Source: Cutibacterium granulosum (GTDB lineage Bacteria > Actinomycetota > Actinomycetes > Propionibacteriales > Propionibacteriaceae). Taken from it: DNA of 64,000 bases. The position numbers and the translations under genes are program-made. The DNA lies in assembly GCF_900186975.1 (NCBI RefSeq), contig NZ_LT906441.1, positions 1,054,001 to 1,118,000 on the forward strand. Direction: 5' to 3'. Positions 62,763 to 64,000 of this stretch are shown here, piece after piece (the stretch's first letter is position 1; each line of letters begins with the position of its first letter). Under the pieces are notes generated by a model. The model ran no database searches. It had not been told where the DNA came from and saw only the letters and a program-made list of their open reading frames with translations.

Positions 62763-63899
62763 ATGAGCCTGCCATCTGCGAACCCGGCGCACCTCGACAC
62801 GACGAATCTGCATGAACTGTTCCGCGACCTGGTCGATTTCCCATCGGTCTCACAGCAGGAAGGTCCGTTGGCCGACGCGGTGGAGGCGGTACTGCGCGAG
62901 ATTACCGGCCTGCAGGTCGACCGGATCGGCAACTCCGTGGTGGCCCGCACCGACATGGGGCGACCCGAGCGCGTCCTCATCGCCGGGCACCTGGACACCG
63001 TACCGATCGTCGACAACCTCCCGTCCCACGTGCACACCGTCGATGGTGAGGAATACCTGGTGGGACGGGGCACCTGCGACATGAAGGGTGGTGTGGCAGT
63101 GGCCCTGTACCTTGCCAGCCACCTGCACGAACCCAACCGAGACCTCACCTTCGTCTTCTACGAGGCCGAGGAGATCGCTGCCGAACACAATGGGCTGGGC
63201 AAAATCGCTGCCGCGCGACCAGACCTGCTGCATGCCGATCTCGCGATCCTCATGGAACCCACCGATGGTGTGGTCGAGGGAGGTTGTCAGGGAACGATGC
63301 GGTTCACCCTGGACGTCGCGGGACAGGCGGCACACTCGGCGCGTTCCTGGAAGGGACGCAACGCCATCCACCGGCTGCTGCCCATCCTGCAGATCCTCTC
63401 CGACTGGCAGCAGCACGACCCACACGTGCTGGTCGAGGGGCTGCGATTCCGGGAGGGACTCAACGCGACGATGCTGCAGGCCGGCGTGGCCGGAAACGTC
63501 ATTGCACCCAGCGCGAAGATCCAGATCAACTACCGGTTCGCCCCCGACAAGACGGCAGCCCAGGCCAGGACTGCCATGGAGGAGTTGTTCGCCGACTGGC
63601 CGATGACGGTGCTCGATCTCTCCTCGCCGGCACGTCCGGGGCTGGACCAGCCACTGGCCACGTCCTTCGTCGCGGCAGTGGGGAGCCAACCGGGCCCCAA
63701 GTACGGGTGGACCGACGTCGCCCGGTTCAGCGAGCTCGGGATTCCAGCCCTCAACTTCGGCCCTGGTGACCCGATGTATGCTCACAAAGATGACGAATGC
63801 TGTCGACTGGCGTCTCTCGACGAGACACTGGCGGCACTGGTCACCTGGCTGGACCAGGACGACGTGATCAAACTGGCAGGGGAGGGCGGAAGGCCGTGA
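62763..63899 (+). CDS. dapE: Succinyl-diaminopimelate desuccinylase
   Basis: M20 metallopeptidase, 378 residues from ATG 62763. GHLDTVP and [10 protein letters not shown] carry the first zinc ligands, [15 protein letters not shown] the catalytic Glu, ILMEPTDG, and HKDDECC near the C-terminus the last zinc His. It releases LL-diaminopimelate after DapC. Stop TGA overlaps a tiny GTG frame that leads to the next gene. Confidence 0.94.
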   Translation: MSLPSANPAHLDTTNLHELFRDLVDFPSVSQQEGPLADAVEAVLREITGLQVDRIGNSVVARTDMGRPERVLIAGHLDTVPIVDNLPSHVHTVDGEEYLVGRGTCDMKGGVAVALYLASHLHEPNRDLTFVFYEAEEIAAEHNGLGKIAAARPDLLHADLAILMEPTDGVVEGGCQGTMRFTLDVAGQAAHSARSWKGRNAIHRLLPILQILSDWQQHDPHVLVEGLRFREGLNATMLQAGVAGNVIAPSAKIQINYRFAPDKTAAQARTAMEELFADWPMTVLDLSSPARPGLDQPLATSFVAAVGSQPGPKYGWTDVARFSELGIPALNFGPGDPMYAHKDDECCRLASLDETLAALVTWLDQDDVIKLAGEGGRP

Positions 63900-63955
63900 C
63901 GACGAGTGAGATCGAGCGAGGCCTGTTCACCAGGATGATTGGGGAGAGCAAGTGA
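63896..63955 (+). CDS. 19-residue overlapping frame, possible coupling peptide
   Basis: GTG 63896 overlaps the dapE stop (GTGA) and its own TGA overlaps the next GTG start (GTGA at 63952). It encodes [19 protein letters not shown]. Probably a translational bridge or a chance frame; no homology claimed. Confidence 0.25.
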   Translation: MTTSEIERGLFTRMIGESK

Positions 63956-64000
63956 TCTGGTTCCTGTGCGTCATCGTCGTCGTCATCATGGGGTTGGCCG
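63952..64000 (+). CDS. Membrane protein, N-terminal fragment (DivIVA-domain protein?)
   Basis: GTG 63952 behind GGGGAGAG, open to the window end. Sixteen residues, VIWFLCVIVVVIMGLA, form a membrane segment. A short membrane-anchored DivIVA-domain protein near dapE is known in related genomes, but the fragment is too short to prove it. Confidence 0.45.
   Translation, partial: MIWFLCVIVVVIMGLA

Noticed and set aside
1-64000. CRISPR arrays, tRNA and rRNA genes
   Set aside because: Looked for regular spacer-repeat units and conserved tRNA/rRNA elements by eye; none found, though a covariance search was not possible.

Overview
The window is high-GC actinobacterial chromosome, most likely from the Propionibacteriaceae (Cutibacterium/Propionibacterium type). 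The best indicators are a methylmalonyl-CoA mutase pair mutA-mutB with meaB behind a cobalamin riboswitch (the Wood-Werkman propionate pathway), a fused PntA with PntB, FdxA with the succinylase branch of diaminopimelate synthesis, and frequent GTG starts. The species cannot be fixed from sequence alone. No rRNA, tRNA, CRISPR array, integrase or intact transposase was seen.

Layout. 1-1.2 kb: tail of an M18-type aminopeptidase, then ychF. 1.2-7.6 kb: island-like and decayed. It holds two broken higA remnants, a frameshifted ArsO-like flavoprotein, an intact cmtR plus P1B-ATPase metal cassette, a DJ-1/PfpI fragment and a broken cytidine-deaminase-like gene. The last 23 bases of the ychF reading frame recur twice inside it, as attachment sites would. 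7.6-13.3 kb: a self-inhibited Fic protein, an Ohr/OsmC peroxidase, a DJ-1/Hsp31-like protein, an AlbA_2/HATPase/winged-helix protein bracketed by 335-bp direct repeats that carry ACTGNAAC iterons, DoxX, and a frameshifted pyrimidine-dimer glycosylase. 14-20.5 kb: MHS transporter, HAD phosphatase, PTH2-like protein with an odd insertion, ACT-domain protein, thiol peroxidase, amino-acid permease.

20.5-32.7 kb is an exopolysaccharide locus: Ugd, BY-kinase, low-Mr tyrosine phosphatase, a flippase-like protein, a pyruvyltransferase, two GT4 enzymes, a Wzy-like polymerase, a polyprenyl-phosphate sugar transferase and a divergent LCP-family ligase. Most of the sugar genes overlap by 1-4 bases and form one operon. 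32.8-39.8 kb: an alpha/beta hydrolase, then riboswitch-mutA-mutB-meaB. 39.8-43 kb: an S4 protein and a polar amino-acid ABC importer. 43-48.6 kb: a secreted phytase-like esterase ending exactly at an LPATGN motif, a small membrane protein, and a Zur-box-preceded znuACB zinc importer.

48.7-64 kb: isochorismatase-like hydrolase, NCS1 permease and phosphoribosyltransferase (probable nucleobase uptake and salvage), transketolase, pntAB, a VanW/peptidoglycan-binding protein, fdxA-dapC, and dapD with a lytic-transglycosylase-like gene divergent from dapE. The most unusual signals are the iteron-bearing duplication around the AlbA_2 protein and the layered, ychF-anchored gene graveyard.
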